Below are positions 21,628 to 33,294 of a stretch of 34,192 bases of DNA, piece after piece; the first letter of the stretch is position 1; each line of letters begins with the position of its first letter. Position numbers and translations under genes: made by a program. The stretch spans positions 1-34,192 of the forward strand of contig JAYMSP010001266.1 in NCBI GenBank assembly GCA_036897095.1, read 5' to 3'. This DNA comes from Plantago elongata. Taxonomy: Eukaryota; Streptophyta; Magnoliopsida; Lamiales; Plantaginaceae. Below the pieces are notes generated by a model that saw only the letters and a program-made list of their open reading frames with translations, did not search any database and was not told where the DNA came from.

Positions 21628-22075
21628 TCATTTATATAATATTTCAATACTCCCCCACACTTGTGATTGATTTTAACCTCTTTGGGCAGGCCATTCGAGT
21701 GAAAATTTAATATGGAGCGGATATTGTCTCCGTTAGATTCAAACCTAGGTGGGCGTGAGACAGTGACTCTTATACACCATGATCGAATTCCATCTCAACT
21801 AAACACTTGAACTTACAGAGAGGTGTAGAATCTAGTCGTTTATATTAATACTCAAATATTCACCCGTACTCGTGCCCGATTTAACTTCCATTGGACGGCC
21901 ATTCGAGTGGAAAGTTAATATAGGCGGAGATTGTCTCCATGAAAATTCGAACCAAGATTTGACGTGAGCCATAAGCTATGATACCATGATATAATTTCAT
22001 CTCATTTAAAAGCTCGAATTTGTAGAGAAATGTGTACTCTAGTCATTTATATTAACACTAAAATAATCTCTAGTT

Positions 22076-24009
22076 GTAATAATAATTTAAAGGGTACCTC
22101 TCTACATGGTAGACGGCAATTTTACACATATATTACCCATATTATTAATCAACTAGCATGCACGATTAATACTGCATTTACCAATTTTCGTAGTTTGATA
22201 TTAAATTCACATGCTTAGAATTAAACACCATAAAATAAAATAGAATACACCATATAAAGAACTAGCATGCATGTTATGGCGGAAGAAACACATTGTTACT
22301 CGAATTGACTCGCTAGCTGAACAGGATAAATATTTATTCTCTAGAAAAAGATAAAGGGTAATTATGATCATTGGCATGTGCCTCACTAGCCAATGAATTT
22401 TCAGAAATTTATTGGAGAAGATGAAAATGATCACCCCTTATTTTCTATAGGAGGAGATAATGAAAAGAATTATATAATAAAGAATTTGATTACTAGATTT
22501 TTATTATGTAGTTTTATTAAATTATTTATTATTATCGTTTAAACATAATTTATGATCAAAGTTGAAGACGGATGACTGGTCAACGTTCAAATAGGAAGTT
22601 CTAAAATAACAGAGAGAGTATAATTTTATATATCAGTTGTGATGAACTTTAAAGAAAAGAAATGTGAAAACAGAGTTATAGTGTATTCTAGTTTAGATAG
22701 ATTGATTAATGCATTTGTAATAATCAAGAGATCGGATATCATATTTGTTGAGTTGATGTGATAAGATTTTAATATTAATATTCTAAAAAAGAATAAAAGT
22801 TATATACCGAAGGAAACAACTAGATTGACTTTATTTATAATAATGTCATCGGTCGTTTATTAAGTAATGTTAATCAACGAATTCGTGAACTGATTTTGAG
22901 TCTATCGACTTGCCTCAGTAGTAGGGGAGCCTTACAAGTCGGTAACCTTTTAGAATTAATAACTTAAAAAAATACCGATGTATCATTTGCACTTTATAAT
23001 TAAAAAAATTGTATATTGTCACATTAAATGCATAATTTTTAAGTGTAGAAACTATATTCACTACGCTATATGATACAACTTTTGCAATGTATAATACATT
23101 TCAAATGTCAAACAGACCATTTTCTGAATTCTAAATGGCAATTGGGCTCCAGGGCGAATTTCCCCCAATATTGTCCCCGCAATTGTTGCCCCAACATGCA
23201 GTGCACTGAACTTGGAGTCCAATGAAATCATTGATCCTTCAATCAATGTACTGACAAGTGATCAGGCGGGCCTAATATCTTTCTCCCATGTTTAATAGTA
23301 ATGTATGTATAACTAAAAGCCCAGTATTAGATCGTCTAGTATTGTTGACCAACTTTGCGAAACTTGGCCCATTACCTGTCCCCTCCCATTTTCATCTTTT
23401 AGGACAAACTTGAGAAAAGCCCATTAATAAGCTTCTTAGCAAACGAAAAGATACTTCATTTTCTTGTTGGACGGATTCAATGCTAAGATTCATTACTGAA
23501 CGTTAAGATTTTTCACATCATATAATTTATATCTCATTTTTCTCGAGCTCATCTACACTATGTCACTATGCACCTTTATAAGTTATATATTTCAAATGAG
23601 ATAAAATTATATCATAACATTAGAGTATTTGGTTCGTTCTCATCTAGGTTTAAATCTCCACAAACGCAGTCAACTTCAGAGTACATATATCCTTCTCAAA
23701 GAGACTGAAACTGACAATACTTACGGAAAAGTATTAATATAACGTTTTGTCTGGTAGGGACTAGGGAGTATGGTGTGGTGAAACACATTATCCAAGACAT
23801 AATATCACAATTTTGAATTGCTTGGTAGGGAAAAACGAGAAAAATAAGAACGTATGAACCTGCCCGATTTCTTTGTCTTTATTAAATGTCATGACGTGAC
23901 ATCACCACACAATATCCATCAAGAATACTAGATAACAGGGGTAGTATTGTAACTTTGGATTGGTATGGTGATGCTCCATGTGTATTGTCCATTATACACT
24001 TAAACTGAT
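22076..24009. other. Intergenic sequence with one possible coding remnant
   Basis: AT-rich, no supported gene. On the minus strand at 23100-23246 a frame without ATG start reads LIEGSMISLDSKFSALHVGA then TIAGTILGEIRPGAQLPF. It has protein-like composition, but I cannot assign a family. It may be a decayed exon. Confidence 0.35.
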
Positions 24010-25335
24010 AAAATGTTACAAAGCTCATTCAAAGAGCTCATATTTCATCTTACATCCAGGAGAAGACTTGCAGATAAAATGTTAATACTTAAATAGTCAA
24101 GTCGTTGAGCTCGAACCCACAGCTTCAAGACAAACAAACTAATTAATAAAAGAATGTTACTTAGCTCACTCAAAGAGCTCAGATTTCATCTTACATCTGA
24201 GGAGAAGACTCTCATATATAAAACGTGTTGATTCTTAAATAGTTAAGTCGTTTCCTTCGAACCACAGTTTCGAGACAACAAACTAGCATAAAAGAATGTT
24301 ATTAAGCTCATTTGAAGAGCTCAAGTTCCATCTTACATCTGAGGAGGAGATCCTCATATATAAAATGTGTTGCATTGATTCCTAAATAGTTAAGTCGTTG
24401 TCCTCGAACCACAATTTCAAGGCAAACATACTAGCTAATAAAATAATTTGTTACTAAGCTCATTCGAATGAGCTTAGATTCCATTTTACATCCGAGGAGA
24501 AGACCCTCGTAGATAAAATGTGTTGATTCTTAAAGTGTCAAGTCGTTGCTCAATCACAACTGAGAATAAACATACTAAATAATAAAAGGAATGGCACTAA
24601 GCTCATTTGAAGAGCTTAGATTCCATATCACATTCGAGGAGAAGACTATCGTAGATAAAAGATGAAGAATCTTCAATAGACAAGTTGTTGCCCTCGAACC
24701 ACAATTCCGAGACGAACATAATAGATAATAAAAGAATGGCACTAAGCTCATTTAAAGAGTTTAGATTTCGTATGACATGACAAGAAGACCCTCGTATATA
24801 CAAGATGAAGAATCTTTAATAGAAAGTTGTTTCCTTCGAATCATAGTTCTTAGGCAAACAGAATAGATAATAAATGAATGACACTAAGTTCATATGTAAA
24901 GCTTAGATTCCTTATTACGTCCGAGGAGAATGCCCTCGTAGATAAAAGATGAAGAATCTTGAGTAGACAAGAGTCCAGAGGAAAACAGACTGGATATTGA
25001 AATAGTGGCACTAAGCTCATTTAAAGAGCTTACATTCCATCCTACATTCAAGAAGAAATCACCTCGAAGAAAAGAGATGAATATTCCTACAAGAGTAGTT
25101 GTCATCAAACCCAAAGTTCGAAGCAAACAAACTAGCTCGTAAAGGAATGCAATCTCCTAAAGAAGAAAATTCTTACAAGTGATCAACCGTTGCCATCAAA
25201 CCCAAAGTAACGGGAGTGCAGTCTCAAAGCTTAGATTTTAGTTTTAATCACGAGAAGGAATCCCCTCGTATGAATATTCTTAAAAGAGATTAGTCATTAT
25301 CCTCAAACCGAAGTTTCAAGGAAACCATGGCCTCG
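24010..25335 (+). repeat. Degenerate tandem array, about 142-bp units, 9-10 copies
   Basis: Each unit carries the same ordered strings: AAGCTCATT, GAGCTTAGATTCCAT, TTACATCCGAGGAGAAGACC, CTCGTAGATAAAA, then AAGTCGTTGCCCTCGAACC and AATAAAAGAATGG. The AGCTCA mark falls at 24022, 24163, 24305, 24457, 24600, 24745, 24887 (AGTTCA) and 25014; later copies near 25150 and 25229 are more decayed. Steps are 127-152 bp, mostly 141-145. Minus-strand frames at 24603-24803 and 24890-25126 are chance readings of the repeat. The array is followed by an LTR-like region, as in the 3' non-coding part of some Ty3-type retrotransposons. Confidence 0.88.
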
Positions 25336-25740
25336 TAAAAAACAAGTATGGGTTCAAAATGAAGCACAACGAAAAACATAGCAAGCATAAATTTATCAAA
25401 GTGCCAGTTTCATAACAAAGAGAGCAACCGTTATGATCTGGTACCAAGATACCAATGTTTAAACCCCGTATACAAGGGCGCCTTCACAAGCCGAAGGACT
25501 TAGCTACAAAATACTAATTGAATTCTAAGAAATTGGTCGAACATTACAAAACGTTTCCACCGAGACGAAACACTCGACCTAATTCTATCGCAACATCCAG
25601 CAAAACCGTAATGTTGACAACAAGACCAGTCTTCTCGTCCATGTTGGTAATGACAATTTCCTCATGAATCTCGAGGTGGACAAGGCTAGCCACGGAGAAA
25701 TGGCTAGTGACTCGTTCAAACTAACCTAACGAACATTTAT
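25336..25740. other. Repeat-derived sequence after the 142-bp array
   Basis: No gene. Strings similar to array units (CTCGTCCATG, TTTCATAACAAAG) suggest further decayed repeat or element interior. Confidence 0.3.
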
Positions 25741-26040
25741 CCTCGGTGTATATTGTCTGCAGAAACTTAAAAAAAAAAAAAACTATCATAAAGAAACTTA
25801 AAAGTTCTTACTTATCTTCCTACGAAAAGATAACTAACAACTTGGGGGGGGGGGGACATATGATAGGTTGCGATTTGATTAGTAAAGCTCCTCGGAGTAT
25901 ATTGCTTGCGGAAAAATTCAAAACCATCATTTTCAAAAAATCCTTAAAAGTTCTTACTTGTCTTTCTATGAAAATATAAATAATAACTACGGAGACATAT
26001 AATAGGGTTTGATTTGGTACGACGAAAGCTCCTCAGGAAG
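25741..26040 (+). repeat. Tandem duplication of about 149/141 bp with a G12 run
   Basis: Unit 1 (25741-25889) and unit 2 (25890-26030) both begin CCTCGG followed by GTATATTG, share AAAGTTCTTACTT and ATGATAGGTTGCGATTTGAT (second copy: ATAATAGGGTTTGATTTGGT), and are followed by a third start CCTCAGG at 26031. Unit 1 contains a run of 12 G (25844-25855) that is absent in unit 2. Confidence 0.75.
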
Positions 26041-26620
26041 GATTTAGGTCAAGAAGGCTCTTTACGAGGTCAACTATGGTTGCCATCAAATTTACTATTC
26101 CTTCTGAGAGCATTTACTTTCACCATCAACTACATATAAGTCAACAAAGTCCCCTTAGAGGGGAACTCAATGCCTACACATGAAACTATAAGGGGACCAC
26201 CGACAGGTGATGAGATCTGACAGAGGGACAAGATCTCTTAAATCAAGGGGCACAACTCCTGAAATCTATAAATATAGGCTACCCACTCATATTTATCATG
26301 ATATAACAGAAATAGTAGCTCTACAAAATGGAGTAAAACTATTTTTTACAAGAAGACATTATTTATTATTTATGTTTGTATGCAAACTGACTCTAAAATT
26401 TTCATTTCATGTTTGAATAGGCAGGCTGCAGCTACACAACACCAGCAACTCCAACGGGATGATATTTGACGACATATGGAAAGACTGCCTAATGTGACAA
26501 TCTCTTTTATACTAGGAGGAAAATGCATTTGCGGACCATCTAGGAAAGGAAGCAAGCAAGATGACTTTTAGAAAAGATACTCCTAAAGACATATGTAACA
26601 ACACTAGTTTATATCATTTT
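26041..26620 (+). mobile_element. LTR-like region, + orientation
   Basis: CTATAAATATAGGCTACCCA at about 26266-26285 is a typical LTR TATA box and transcription start context, followed by an A/T-rich leader. It lies directly downstream of the tandem arrays. No paired LTR, primer site or target duplication was found, so it is at best one decayed LTR. Confidence 0.4.
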
Positions 26621-27562
26621 CATTACATTTGGGACATGCCCTCCGTGGCTTTCAAACAATGAAATAAATTAAACTTGCTAAAGTTTTGAGTATTAATGAA
26701 ATATCCTTTCTAAAAAAACTGGAATATAAATTGAATTGATTGATCATGGATATATGTGGATAAGTGGATCTGATTCGTTAAGAACGGTATATATGTTAGT
26801 CAATGTATAGGACAACGCGGTCGATAAACACGAATCAATTGAGCATCCCTATATATCTATGACCACCTATAACTATGTGTGATCTTATCCCTTATTTCAC
26901 TTTTGTATCTATTTCTGGTGTACGGATAACTTCGCATGTATGGGTTATTGTCGCTACTCATGATTTGTATTAAACGTTGAATTGGATTTGCTCTTTATTA
27001 ACAACTTACCTTTTTATATTTGCATGCTCGATCTCTCTTATATTCTTCCGCTATACTTTGTATGACAATTAAAAGAAAAAGACCGTGAATAATAATAATA
27101 ATCTAAGCATATACCAATATTTCTATAGTTGACGTGTATCATACCACTGAGCAGACATTTTAAAATAATTCTTTTCACATGTCAATTATAGCGTTATAAT
27201 TTCACTAAAAATATATATTACCGCCAATAAATACTCTGGAGGAAAAATAAACAAAGTGATGATAAGTACAATTCACACTTTTTTTCTAGAAAAACAACAC
27301 TAGGATCTCAAATAAAAATATTACAGTAATTTCCTCCTCTGTTGAACTTTATCTTTCTTGTTCAAGATTTTACAACTTTCAGATCCTGAAAATAAAATAA
27401 AAAGTAGAAGAAAACAGAAGGCAGACGATGATTTACATGACCAAAAGCCAAAAAATCCCATGTGTACAGTGAGGATATATAAGTTGATGCAGCTATGTAG
27501 ACAAGGACAACTGGCCTTAACCCAATATAATAACAATTATTATAACAATAATGATTGTTTAA
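26621..27562. other. Intergenic sequence without a supported gene
   Basis: AT-rich. Opposed open frames at 27321-27615 have low-complexity content and no recognisable domain. Confidence 0.35.
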
Positions 27563-27564
27563 TA

Positions 27565-27782
27565 CTCTCTCCGTCTCAGTTTGACAGTTTTAATTTTCAT
27601 TTTAAATTGTTCTAATTTAAAAGGTTCTACTTATTTAAAAAATATCTAACTCATACTTTATACATAATTTTTCAGACTTTATTTACTATTTATTCTACTA
27701 TATTCAATAATATTCATAGTTTAATTTTTTTTATTTAATTAACTTTTTAAAATTTATGTCCGATCCCGCATGATTTCGGTAG
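27565..27782. mobile_element. Stowaway-like MITE
   Basis: The left end CTCTCTCCGTCTCAGTTTG is preceded by TA at 27563-27564, and a TA at 27783-27784 follows a poorly kept right end (GATTTCGG). The body is AT-rich and non-coding. The left end is convincing; the right end is a best guess. It sits about 100-200 bases upstream of the GATL leader. Confidence 0.6.
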
Positions 27783-28436
27783 TAATAAATAATTTATTAC
27801 ATTTGCCATTATTTATTTTTCACCATCATCAACATATCATTACTTATAATGCTATTTTATCCTCTTGTGCGTTTGTTTGAATGGAGTAAGGTAAGAAAGC
27901 AAGGAAAACCCAACAAACAAAAAGCAAATAAACCCTCTCTCTAACCTTCTTCTTCACCTTCTCCAGAGAGGAGAGAGAAAAGAGAGAGAGGGATTGGATT
28001 CTCAGTTATAGTCCTCTGTTTCATTTCTTCCATTCTCAGACATTGAGTGAGTGTGTAAGTGTGTTACTGCAAGGCACGTCTATGAGCGCATGTTCCCATT
28101 CTCATTCTGCAACCTTCTTCTCAAACATCTTCTTCTTCTTCTTCTCTCATATGGAACATCACTAACATCAACAAGAACTTCGCTTGGTTCTCACGGCAAA
28201 ACCAAAGAAAAAGCAAAGAACATTTACCTTCCCTTCCATTCCCTTTTCGAATCTCTCTATGTAGCCAGCTAGCCATTTTCCATTAAACAAGAAAACCAAC
28301 AGTCAGTCTGGCGGACCCAAGAGGAACCCTAGCGTTCCTCCTCTCAGCTGTAACTCCGTCGAATTCGACTTCATCGTACCAATTCGATTTCAAATCCAGA
28401 AAAAGAAAGCAGCAGAGCAAGAAGAAGAAAATCAAG
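27783..28436 (+). promoter_or_regulatory. Promoter and leader of the GATL gene
   Basis: From about 27930 the sequence becomes CT/GA-rich (CCCTCTCTC, then GAGAGAGGAGAGAGAAAAGA), followed by (CTT)n near 28130. This is the usual look of a plant core promoter and 5' leader. If the leader spans this region it contains upstream ATGs at 28082 (27-codon frame) and 28090 (60-codon frame ending at 28272). No intron in the leader can be proved. Confidence 0.5.
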
Positions 28437-29528
28437 ATGCTCTGGATTGCCAAAGGTTTCATCTTAGCTATCCTCATTATCCTCATGTCACCCTCCTTAC
28501 AATCCAATCCACCTGCCGAAGCAATTATTTCTTCTTCTCCATCAAAGACCCACAATTCCCCCAATTTGGGGAAATTCTCATTCCGAAGAGCCGCCGCATT
28601 TCGCAATGCGGCCGAGTGTCGCCGCCCGAAATCCGCCGTCTGCGACCCCTCGCTAGTCCACGTCGCGATTACTCTCGACGTTGACTACCTCCGCGGATCA
28701 ATGGCGGCTGTGCACTCGATTCTGCAACACTCAAACTGCCCTGAGAGCGTCTTCTTCCATTTCCTGGTTTCGAACACCACCACTCTCGAAACCGAGACCG
28801 AAACCCTAGTCCGGTCGATTTTCCCCGAATTGAAGTTCAAACTCTACTTTTTCGACCCGGAGAGAGTCCGGAGCCTCATCTCCACCTCCGTCCGCCAAGC
28901 CCTAGAGCAACCGCTCAATTACGCCCGCAATTACCTCGCCGATCTTCTCGAAACGTGCGTCACGCGCGTCATCTACCTAGACTCCGATCTCATCCTGATC
29001 GACGACGTTTCCAAGCTATGGACGATCAGCTTATCCGGAAAAACAATCGGAGCACCGGAGTATTGTCACGCGAATTTCACCAAGTACTTCACGCAGCATT
29101 TCTGGTCGGACAAGAGATTCTCCGGCGTGTTCTCCGGTAGGAAGCCGTGCTACTTCAACACAGGTGTGATGGTGATGGATCTGGGGAAATGGAGGCGATT
29201 GGGGTACACGCGGAGGATAGAGCGTTGGATGGAGATACAGAAGACGAGCGTGAACCGGATCTATGAACTCGGATCATTGCCTCCGTTTTTGCTGGTGTTT
29301 GCCGGACACGTGGCACCGATTGAGCACAGGTGGAACCAGCATGGATTAGGTGGAGATAATGTGAGAGGGAGCTGTAGGCAGCTGCACCCTGGTCCGGTTA
29401 GTTTGCTGCACTGGAGCGGGAGCGGCAAGCCCTGGATTCGGCTTGGTTCGCCACAGGAGTGTCCGTTAGACAAGCTGTGGGCTCCATATGATTTGTACGG
29501 AACTAGCTCTTCTTCTTCTTCTTCATGA
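28437..29528 (+). CDS. GATL: Galacturonosyltransferase-like (GATL) protein, GT8 family
   Basis: Single-exon gene of 363 residues, the standard GATL length, starting at the first in-frame ATG (CAAGATGC). A hydrophobic segment at 4-19 ([10 protein letters not shown]) is a signal peptide or anchor for the secretory pathway. The GT8 domain runs from about 73 to 353: [14 protein letters not shown] (75-88), the metal-binding DxD in [11 protein letters not shown] (DSD at 182-184), [14 protein letters not shown] (205-218), [12 protein letters not shown] (238-249), [17 protein letters not shown] (274-290), [12 protein letters not shown] (297-308) and [11 protein letters not shown] (323-333). GATL proteins act in the Golgi/ER on pectin or xylan-related glycans. 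Which member (GATL3/4-like by overall wording) is uncertain. The C-terminus ends in seven Ser from a (TCT)n run, lineage-specific in look. Confidence 0.93.
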   Translation: MLWIAKGFILAILIILMSPSLQSNPPAEAIISSSPSKTHNSPNLGKFSFRRAAAFRNAAECRRPKSAVCDPSLVHVAITLDVDYLRGSMAAVHSILQHSNCPESVFFHFLVSNTTTLETETETLVRSIFPELKFKLYFFDPERVRSLISTSVRQALEQPLNYARNYLADLLETCVTRVIYLDSDLILIDDVSKLWTISLSGKTIGAPEYCHANFTKYFTQHFWSDKRFSGVFSGRKPCYFNTGVMVMDLGKWRRLGYTRRIERWMEIQKTSVNRIYELGSLPPFLLVFAGHVAPIEHRWNQHGLGGDNVRGSCRQLHPGPVSLLHWSGSGKPWIRLGSPQECPLDKLWAPYDLYGTSSSSSSS

Positions 29529-32500
29529 TGTTGATGACTTGAAGAACAAGAGCAATGGTGGAATCAGAAATCAAAGGTGGTTTTTTTTTTTGCGAATGTA
29601 ACACCGGTAAATTCTTTCTTCTTTTTTTTCTTTTTTGTTATAATTTTTCTGTTTTTAATCCCATTATAAAATTGCGTATAGACTTTTGTTTCATTTTGAT
29701 GATGATTAACTCATTACCTGTTATTATCCATTTGTTGTATTCTTTTGAATTGTTCTTCTTCTTCTTCTTCTCTCTTCAATTAAAAAGAATGGCAGTCACT
29801 AGTAGTATTATAATTGTTGTTGTTGATCTGTTTTAGATATTTTCATGTAGTAAGTACTATTTGTACTAAGTAAGTTGTAGGGTTACTAGATTCGAAGCAG
29901 AGTGGCCATACATACATACATACATACCCATAAGACATGAATGCAGGACCAGAAATGAAATGATGCTCTGCTTTTATTTTTTATCTTTTGTTGGTTTAGT
30001 GTATTATTCATAAATGACAGACTGGGTAGATTCTTGAAATGAGCTGGATGGGTTGAGTGAAATTGGGCATAAAGATAGAAGCAAGCCTCGATGTTGACGA
30101 GCAAGTTGGGTCTAGTTTAGCTTTTTCCTCTGTGTCTGTCATCTGTACCTTGTAAACTGTTGCTACTAATTGAGTTCCACATTTTACTTCTGGCAAAAAT
30201 TGATTTAAAAAGCACTTCTTGGCATTGGGTTGAATACAATAAATACAGCTAGCTGGACTTGTTAGACAGCGTATGGTCTACAATGATTATGATTCTAGTC
30301 TTTGTATTTTACTACCAACTCAGGCCAACCCCAAGTATTTCTTGTGTTGTTCAGTATTTGGTAATATGGATATTAAGTAGAAGAAGATTTATTGGAACTT
30401 GGAACATAGTGGTAGGCCACTTCTATGGGGTATGTGTTACATGTTCTTGTTTGGTGCTTTGTTGTTGGTGGGAGATGTATACTTTGTTTCCTCCACCTCT
30501 GATATTTATATTTGCAATCAACCAGCTGTTTGTTTTTGGTGCATATTTGTCCAGTTTATCAAATGTATCTTCTTCATCTGGAACGTAGGTGTCCTTTATT
30601 GTTTTGGTTTTTCATTTGGCCATGTTGTGTTGATGGAATATTGGAATATTATGATGATGCCAGAAAAGGAATAATAAGGAATATTTATCATTTATGGGCA
30701 GAATATATATGAGATGGGAATAGTTAGCCAGCCATGTTATGGAGAGTGGAGAGCACATGTATGGTGCTGTTGTTCTCATATGTCCATTTATGAACATTGT
30801 TTTGTGTGTTTTGAACTTTACTTGATTAGTAATAATACACAATAGTGGTGTCTAGTGTTATTCAAGGAGTATAGTCGAGTAAAATTTGAAGTCGAGTTCA
30901 AAATTGAGCTAGCAAAATTATCGAGTTTGAACTTAAATAATACGCCTTAGGTGGCTTGAGCTTTGTTCGGTTGCCTTATCGAGCACGTAAAGTCAAGTAG
31001 CATTTAGTAGTTAATGATTTAAGGAGAGATAGAAAAGGATAAAAAGAGCGGTGCGAGGTGACTGGCGTTATTGGAAGCATTGATGAGAAATTTTGAATAC
31101 GGAATATGAGTAATTGAGTAAAGAGAAGAAGATGAATCTCTATCCATGGGGGTGATGATCTCATTTGATTAAATGATGCGAAAATGCACACGGGATTCAT
31201 TCATTTGGTGTTCAAAACGGATGACTTGTGATCTCAGAGAGAGAGAGTCACGTCTCTGTTTTTTGTTGGTGACGAATGTGTGTTTAATTAATTTTATAAG
31301 ATATTTGAATGGTAGTCCATTTTTAGCAAAAAAAAAAAGTTCCCTATGTTCTTTTGCGTTGTATACTTTAATACTTGTATGGATATGAATCAAGTCGGTA
31401 ATATGGATACATCACACGATATTAACACCACTAATCTATTACTATCTCTTAAGAGTTAAGACTTGAGAGCATCTCATTTTCTGATATGCAACCAGACCGA
31501 CTTGTTCATGTCTTAAGAGTCCTTTTCCTACATTCGTCAGGCCAACATAGAATGGCAGGGAATGGATGTATCAATAAAGCCAAGCAATAAGACATTATTG
31601 GTGTTCTAGTAGCAAAACACATTTGCTCATCCCGCGAATCTTACCGCTTACACTTAAAACCAGATATTAGATGCTAGATTGTACTTCTATGCCGGGACAT
31701 GACGCGTGTGTAAAGAAGGAAAACAAACAAATGGTTCGAATCAGTATGGATAACTAATTTTGAAATAAAAAGCTAGACAATAATAAATGTACTAGCGCAT
31801 TAAGTTGAATCTTTTGTCCAATTTGTATCTCGAGAAAGATAACATAGGATCCTCATGTATTGTAAGTATCTTCTTCTTGATTAGGGTGTCCCGGAACTAA
31901 CTTGCATGTATTTAGGCAGACGAGCCACGACAATTGTGGTAACCAAGAGCATTGGATTGGGGTTCGGTGTTCTTTATGGGAATTTGGCTCCAAGTCGCAA
32001 GTAAAATGATTATCTTGTGATTTACGAAGTGTTGTTCCATGCAACGACAAGGTTAAAGTCTTTGTCGGATGAGAGGGGGGGGGGATTGTTGGTGGATAGA
32101 TTTTAAACACCCGTAGTTATTTTTCAACTTTTTTGTGCACATGTCTCGTAAGACAGTGTTAACAATTAAAGATCAGAGTAGTAGAAGATTTTGTTTCATA
32201 GTGTTGTCCTAGTGTTAACAATCATTGTACATAAAGCAATGCAAACGGATAGTATGTTGAAACTAAACTGCAGAAAGATAAATTTACTCATAGATTATAG
32301 TGGTATTTGAAGGTGGCATAATTCTTCAACTAATCAACTCCGCTCCATCTTATCTTTTAAGGAGTTGAATTTACTAAGATACTTTGAGATCCCGCTACAA
32401 ATATCTTTAGTTAAGCTCGCATTTAAACCAAAGTTAACAACTTTGTCCCTAGAGCAGATTCTTTAGCTCCTCAAGGGTTTTTTTCGGCCAGTCTCCACGA

Positions 32501-32794
32501 CTTACTACTTTCTCCATCGTCTGAGACTTCTTGATTAATTAGGAAGTATACCTCCTAAAGTTCAAAGGGGCATGCATGCACTTATCTCCCAGACAAGCAA
32601 TGCCTCCCTTTTCTTATCCCACCATTTTCATTTCTCCTTCTTTATCTCATGGGTGTTGTAACGCAAAATCATGGCTTTGATCAGATACTGAGGCTTTCAC
32701 TGTGTTTAAATCTTGTTTCCTTATCATTCAAAGTTCTAAGTGTTTAGTCCAGTGATCATCATGGTTTTCTACTAAACTAGAAAGAAGTATAAAG
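29529..32794. other. GATL 3' flank and long intergenic stretch
   Basis: The T-rich sequence just after the stop is probably 3' untranslated region. (TTC)n lies at about 29755-29770, (CATA)n at 29908-29927, (GA)n at 31237-31248 and a run of 10 G at 32075-32084. Many short open frames (30259-30842, 31169-31393 and others) show no domain, codon pattern or splice context. I see no transposon ends in this stretch. Confidence 0.4.
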
Positions 32795-32950
32795 TCGTTA
32801 CAAGAAAACAGTGTTTTACTAACGGAATTTTTTAACGGAATGATTTTCTGTTAGAACATTAACGGATTTTCTAACGGAATTTAGGTTCCATTAGAAAATT
32901 CTAACAGAATTCAAAATTCCGTTAAAAATTACTAACGGAATTCTCCAAAT
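32795..32950. mobile_element. CACTA-type subterminal fragment upstream of the hexokinase-like gene
   Basis: CGTTACAAGAAAACAGTG at about 32794 is close to the CACTACAAGAAAACAGTG type of CACTA terminus. It is followed by at least eight copies of TAACGGAATT/AATTCCGTTA in both orientations within 130 bases, the usual subterminal repeat pattern. No second terminus or transposase is present. It differs in motif from the CACTA end at 17572, so it is another family. Confidence 0.65.
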
Positions 32951-33120
32951 ATTTTACGCATATACGTAAAATGAATGGATCCGACCCGTTGGGGAGCCCC
33001 CACGTAGCTACCATAAAAGTGAAAATTCCAAATGATACCTAAAGGATATTTTAGTAATTACACTATTCTTCAAGATTTGTATATTTTCCTACTTTCTCAA
33101 ACACTCGCAACTTTTCTCTA

Positions 33121-33236
33121 CACCGTTTCTCCAGCATACTCACAGACTGAACAGTCCAGAGTCCACCACACGACACCGTTTCTCTAGCATACTCACAGAC
33201 TGAACAGTCCAGAGTCCACCACACGACACCGTTTCC
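33121..33236 (+). repeat. 53-bp tandem duplication in the hexokinase-like 5' region
   Basis: Unit 1 (33121-33173) and unit 2 (33174-33226) differ by one base (TCTCCAGC versus TCTCTAGC). A third copy starts with CACCGTTTCC at 33227 and stops. Each unit has CACCGTTTCT, ACTCACAGACTGAACAGTCC and ACCACACGA. It lies 140-255 bases before the start codon, in promoter or leader. Confidence 0.92.
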
Positions 33237-33294
33237 AACAAAAAAACAGTTACACATAACATTCTTCTTCTTTCTTGATAAATTCTTGTCAACA

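Larger units (their letters stand above)
20571..22075. repeat. Tandem repeat of about 206 bp, three copies, interrupted by nested insertions
   Basis: The anchor GATCGAATTTCATCTCA recurs at 20571, 21781 and (as GATATAATTTCATCTCA) 21988. The second anchor GGCCATTCGAGTG recurs at 21689 and 21897. B-to-C spacing is about 207 bp. A-to-B spacing is 1210 bp but falls to 205 once the inserted SINE and hAT DNA (20630-21634) is removed. On the minus strand, copy C reads ATATCA|TGGTATCATAGC, close to an initiator-tRNA primer binding site directly after an LTR end, so the array may descend from a small LTR element. That origin is inference. Confidence 0.75.

Noticed and set aside
24603..25126. Minus-strand repeat protein encoded by the 142-bp array
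   Set aside because: Units are not consistently a multiple of three and most copies have stops, so the open frames are accidental.
24010..25335. CRISPR-like array
   Set aside because: Whole units of about 142 bp are repeated without unique spacers, and the DNA is from a plant nucleus.
30259..30842. Overlapping frames of 66-109 codons
   Set aside because: Hydrophobic, Cys/Trp/Phe-rich readings of T-rich DNA with no family resemblance.
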